This document shows positions 15,418 to 17,375 of a stretch of DNA of 17,375 bases, in pieces. A program made the translations under genes and the position numbers. The stretch spans positions 1 to 17,375 of the forward strand of contig CAYSDL010000028.1 in assembly GCA_964429875.1 (NCBI GenBank), written 5' to 3'. Below the pieces are notes generated by a model. That model was not told the origin of the DNA and searched no databases. It saw only the letters and a list, made by a program, of their open reading frames with translations. Position 1 is the first letter of the stretch, and the number at the start of each line of letters is the position of its first letter. The stretch is from CAYSDL01 sp964429875. Its GTDB lineage: Bacteria > Fidelibacterota > Marinisomatia > SCGC-AAA003-L08 > D37C17.

Positions 15418-16215
15418 ATGGCAGATAAAGATAACAAAAAACACTCATTATTAGATTACTTAAATAACTCTTCAGTTTGGAAATCTATATTTAGATCAGG
15501 CGTACCAAGAACAAGAAGACAAAGGATGTATGCTGTACTTGGAAATGTTTTCTTGCACTTGCATCCAGCTCGTTTACCTAGACATGCTGTCAAAGTAGGA
15601 TACACATGGTGTATGGGAGGACTTTCTTTCTTCTTGTTTGTTGTTTTAACAATAACAGGTATTTTGCTAATGTTTTATTATCGTCCAACCGTAGAATATG
15701 CATTTACTGATATTATTGATTTAGGAGAACAGGTTCCATTAGGTATAATGAGAGAAATACATAGATGGGGCGCACATGCTATGGTGCTCACTGTTTGGTT
15801 ACATATGCTTAGAGTCTTTATGACAGGCTCATATAAAGCTCCCAGAGAGTTTAATTGGTCTGTTGGAGTTATCTTAATGACACTAACTCTTTTACTTAGT
15901 TTTACAGGTTACCTATTGCCTTGGGATCAGCTTGCTATATGGGCTGTAACAGTTGGGACTAACATGGCTAGGGCAACCCCATTCTTAGGACATGAAGGGC
16001 CTGGCGCTTCACTATTAGCAATTGGAGATATTAATCTAGTCCACGCTGGGTCAGATGTTAGATTTGCACTTTTAGGAGGTAGGTTTGTAGGTGAGGCTAC
16101 TCTGTTAAGATTTTATGTGTTACATTGCATAGCTATACCCTTTATTGCCATGATTTTTATGGCTGTCCATTTTTGGAGGATAAGAAAGGATGGTGGGATT
16201 TCAGGTCCTATGTAA
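15418..16215 (+). CDS. petB: Cytochrome b, N-terminal b6-like subunit
   Basis: Di-heme quinol-oxidising membrane subunit. The 265-residue product covers only the first four-helix half of cytochrome b. Heme ligands: His115 and His129 in helix B (EIHRWGAHAMVLTVWLHMLR) and His236 and His251 in helix D (YVLHCIAIPFIAMIFMAVHF). The 14/15 spacing, the ending RKDGGISGPM and the separate C-terminal gene are b6-like rather than bc1-like. GYLLPWDQLAIWAV marks the conserved stretch after helix C. The loop between helices C and D (TPFLGHEGPG to GEATLLRF) appears longer than in chloroplast b6 by roughly 15 residues. An N-terminal cytoplasmic region of about 60 residues precedes helix A. The symbol is used for architecture only; qcrB would be equally defensible. 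Confidence 0.93.
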   Translation: MADKDNKKHSLLDYLNNSSVWKSIFRSGVPRTRRQRMYAVLGNVFLHLHPARLPRHAVKVGYTWCMGGLSFFLFVVLTITGILLMFYYRPTVEYAFTDIIDLGEQVPLGIMREIHRWGAHAMVLTVWLHMLRVFMTGSYKAPREFNWSVGVILMTLTLLLSFTGYLLPWDQLAIWAVTVGTNMARATPFLGHEGPGASLLAIGDINLVHAGSDVRFALLGGRFVGEATLLRFYVLHCIAIPFIAMIFMAVHFWRIRKDGGISGPM

Positions 16216-16219
16216 AATT

Positions 16220-17345
16220 ATGATTGATCAATTAAAACATTTTATAGATTTTATGTCTGCCCCAACAATATCATTTACTTTTTTAACTATATTGTTTCCA
16301 TTTTTATTTCCACCAACAGATTTTTTTGATAAAATAAATAAAAAACTTGGATTATGGAGAGTTTGGACAAATTCAGGTGGTTTTATTTTATTTATTTTAG
16401 TAACAGGTTTCTTTGTTATGGGTTTCAATGATAAGAATTTTAGTATAGTACTTACAAAACCTGATAATTTTCCTATCATCCTCATGATTTATACAATGTT
16501 TTTCTTTACATGGTATGGAATGAAGAAATCATATATAAATGATAGTAGATTAGAAAAAGGAGAAAAACCATTAGAGTATCATGATCCTGAAGATAAAGTT
16601 TTAGTTTGGCCTGATCTTGTTTACATTGAATTTATTGCGTTGTTATTATTTATGGTTTTTTTAATTGTTTGGTCAATTTTAGTTGCAGCCCCTCTTGAGG
16701 AACCAGCTAATCCATCTGTAACTCCAAATCCTTCTAAAGCACCATGGTATTTTCTTGGCTTGCAGGAAATGCTTGTTTACTATGACCCTTGGCTTGCAGG
16801 TGTTCTTTTTCCAACTCTTATTATTTTAGGTATGTGTGCTATTCCTTATATGGATATAAATAAAAAGGGTGATGGGTACTATTCTTTTAAAGAAAGAAGA
16901 GTTGGTTATTTTATTTTTATGTATGGTTGGCTTGTTTTATGGGTTTTTCTTATAATAATAGGAACCTTTTTCAGAGGTCCTAATTGGAATTTCTTTGGAC
17001 CATTTGAATGGTGGGATCCGCACAAATTAGAAGTTTTAAATAATGTCAATCTATCTGATTATTTTTGGGTTATACTGCTTGAACAGCCATTGCCTCAGAA
17101 TCCACTAATACGTGAATCTGTTGGTTTTATTGTTACNNNNNNNNNNATTTTATTTGTTTGCTTTACCATTAATACTTGCTAAAACTTTATGTAAAAAAAT
17201 GTTAATTGCTTATGGGCCTATTAGATATGCTTTTTTAATGTTATTTGGTTTATCAATGCTTTCTTTACCTATTAAAATGTATTTACGTTGGTTCTTTAAT
17301 CTAAAGTATATAGTTGCGATACCTGAATATTTCTTTAATATATAA
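16220..17345 (+). CDS. petD: Cytochrome b C-terminal (subunit IV-like) protein, interrupted by assembly gap
   Basis: Partner half of cytochrome b forming much of the quinol-oxidising site. Starting at ATG 16220 (four bases after the preceding stop; an upstream in-frame ATG at 16190 lies inside the previous gene), residues 1-305 are readable to the gap. Three hydrophobic segments (about 15-31, 53-69, 84-100) precede the subunit-IV core: helix E (135-157), NPSKAPWYFLGLQEML with the Qo position at 174-177, helix F (193-210) and helix G (228-250), then a periplasmic FRGPNW...WWDPHK loop. Beyond the gap a different frame encodes LPLILAKTLCKK, LSLPIKMYLRWFFNLKY and the end IVAIPEYFFNI, the expected C-terminus. 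The minimum length is about 371 residues, far longer than chloroplast subunit IV (about 160). The frame break is attributed to the gap, not to the organism. Confidence 0.85.
17137..17146. other. Assembly gap (10 N)
   Basis: Ten consecutive undetermined bases inside the subunit IV-like gene. The reading frame before and after the gap differs by one position, so ten cannot be the true length; a multiple of three (including zero) would restore one continuous frame. Confidence 0.98.
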
Positions 17346-17347
17346 AA

Positions 17348-17375
17348 ATGGATTATAAAAACGACGAAAGATATT
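17348..17375 (+). CDS. Start of a gene cut by the window end
   Basis: An ATG two bases after the preceding stop opens a frame reading MDYKNDERY to the last base. The spacing fits the compact operon. Too little is present to identify the product; by context a cytochrome c subunit or another complex component would be a reasonable guess. Confidence 0.4.

Noticed and set aside
16190..16219. Earlier start (16190) for the subunit IV-like gene
   Set aside because: It would overlap the end of the cytochrome b gene by 26 bases and adds MVGFQVLCKI, which is the shifted reading of the conserved GISGPM end; ATG 16220 fits the spacing of the operon.
17112..17345. A separate small membrane-protein gene starting at 17112
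   Set aside because: Its start lies in the wrong frame of the subunit IV-like gene and its 5' part crosses the gap; the post-gap peptide is the expected C-terminus of that gene.
1..17375. CRISPR array, tRNA/rRNA genes, insertion sequence, phage or toxin-antitoxin module
   Set aside because: No regularly spaced repeats, cloverleaf-like GC-richer segments, transposase motifs or terminal inverted repeats were seen; the small ORFs lack toxin or antitoxin signatures.

Overview
This window is a strongly AT-rich bacterial chromosome fragment. The genes are packed tightly, often with overlapping starts and stops, and lysine, asparagine and isoleucine are abundant as expected at low GC. No rRNA, tRNA, CRISPR array, transposase or phage gene is visible. 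TGA is used as a stop (for example in pheS), so the standard bacterial code applies. PheS carries motif-2 wording typical of the Bacteroidetes/Chlorobi (FCB) side of the tree. The quinol oxidase, however, is a Rieske protein plus a split, b6-like cytochrome b; this differs from the single fused cytochrome b of Proteobacteria and from the alternative complex III common in Bacteroidota. Together with the low GC and streamlining, this suggests an uncultured marine FCB lineage such as Marinimicrobia (SAR406). That placement is an inference from memory of gene families, not a search result.

Layout. (1) 5-5140, plus strand: a housekeeping block of rpmI, rplT, pheS, pheT, zapA and folD, followed by a 55-residue membrane miniprotein (5170-5337). 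(2) 5384-7226, minus strand: a two-gene unit with a small membrane protein and, overlapping its 3' end, a 512-residue SAM-dependent methyltransferase of unusual architecture. (3) 7313-11178, plus strand: hisC, a flavin reductase-like FMN protein and acetoacetyl-CoA synthetase, joined by overlaps. (4) 11181-13073: ctaB and ctaA, which turn heme B into heme O and then heme A for an aa3-type terminal oxidase. (5) 13079-13823: four short ORFs, three with a single predicted membrane segment, none confidently identified. (6) 13830-17345: a membrane-anchored HEAT-repeat protein, a Rieske iron-sulfur protein, a b6-like cytochrome b and a subunit-IV-like partner interrupted by a 10-N gap. A further start codon at 17348 opens a gene cut by the window end.

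How the genes work together. Regions 4-6 form a respiratory assembly: the Rieske/cytochrome b complex oxidises quinol and passes electrons to a periplasmic acceptor, and the heme A genes serve the terminal oxidase. The HEAT protein and the small membrane ORFs sit between them on the same strand with almost no spacing, so they are candidates for subunits or assembly factors. I did not find a clearly new defence or mobile system. The items most worth a second look are the small-ORF/HEAT block, the non-PEWY quinol site, the extended Rieske N-terminus, the methyltransferase and the mis-sized gap that breaks the subunit-IV-like gene.
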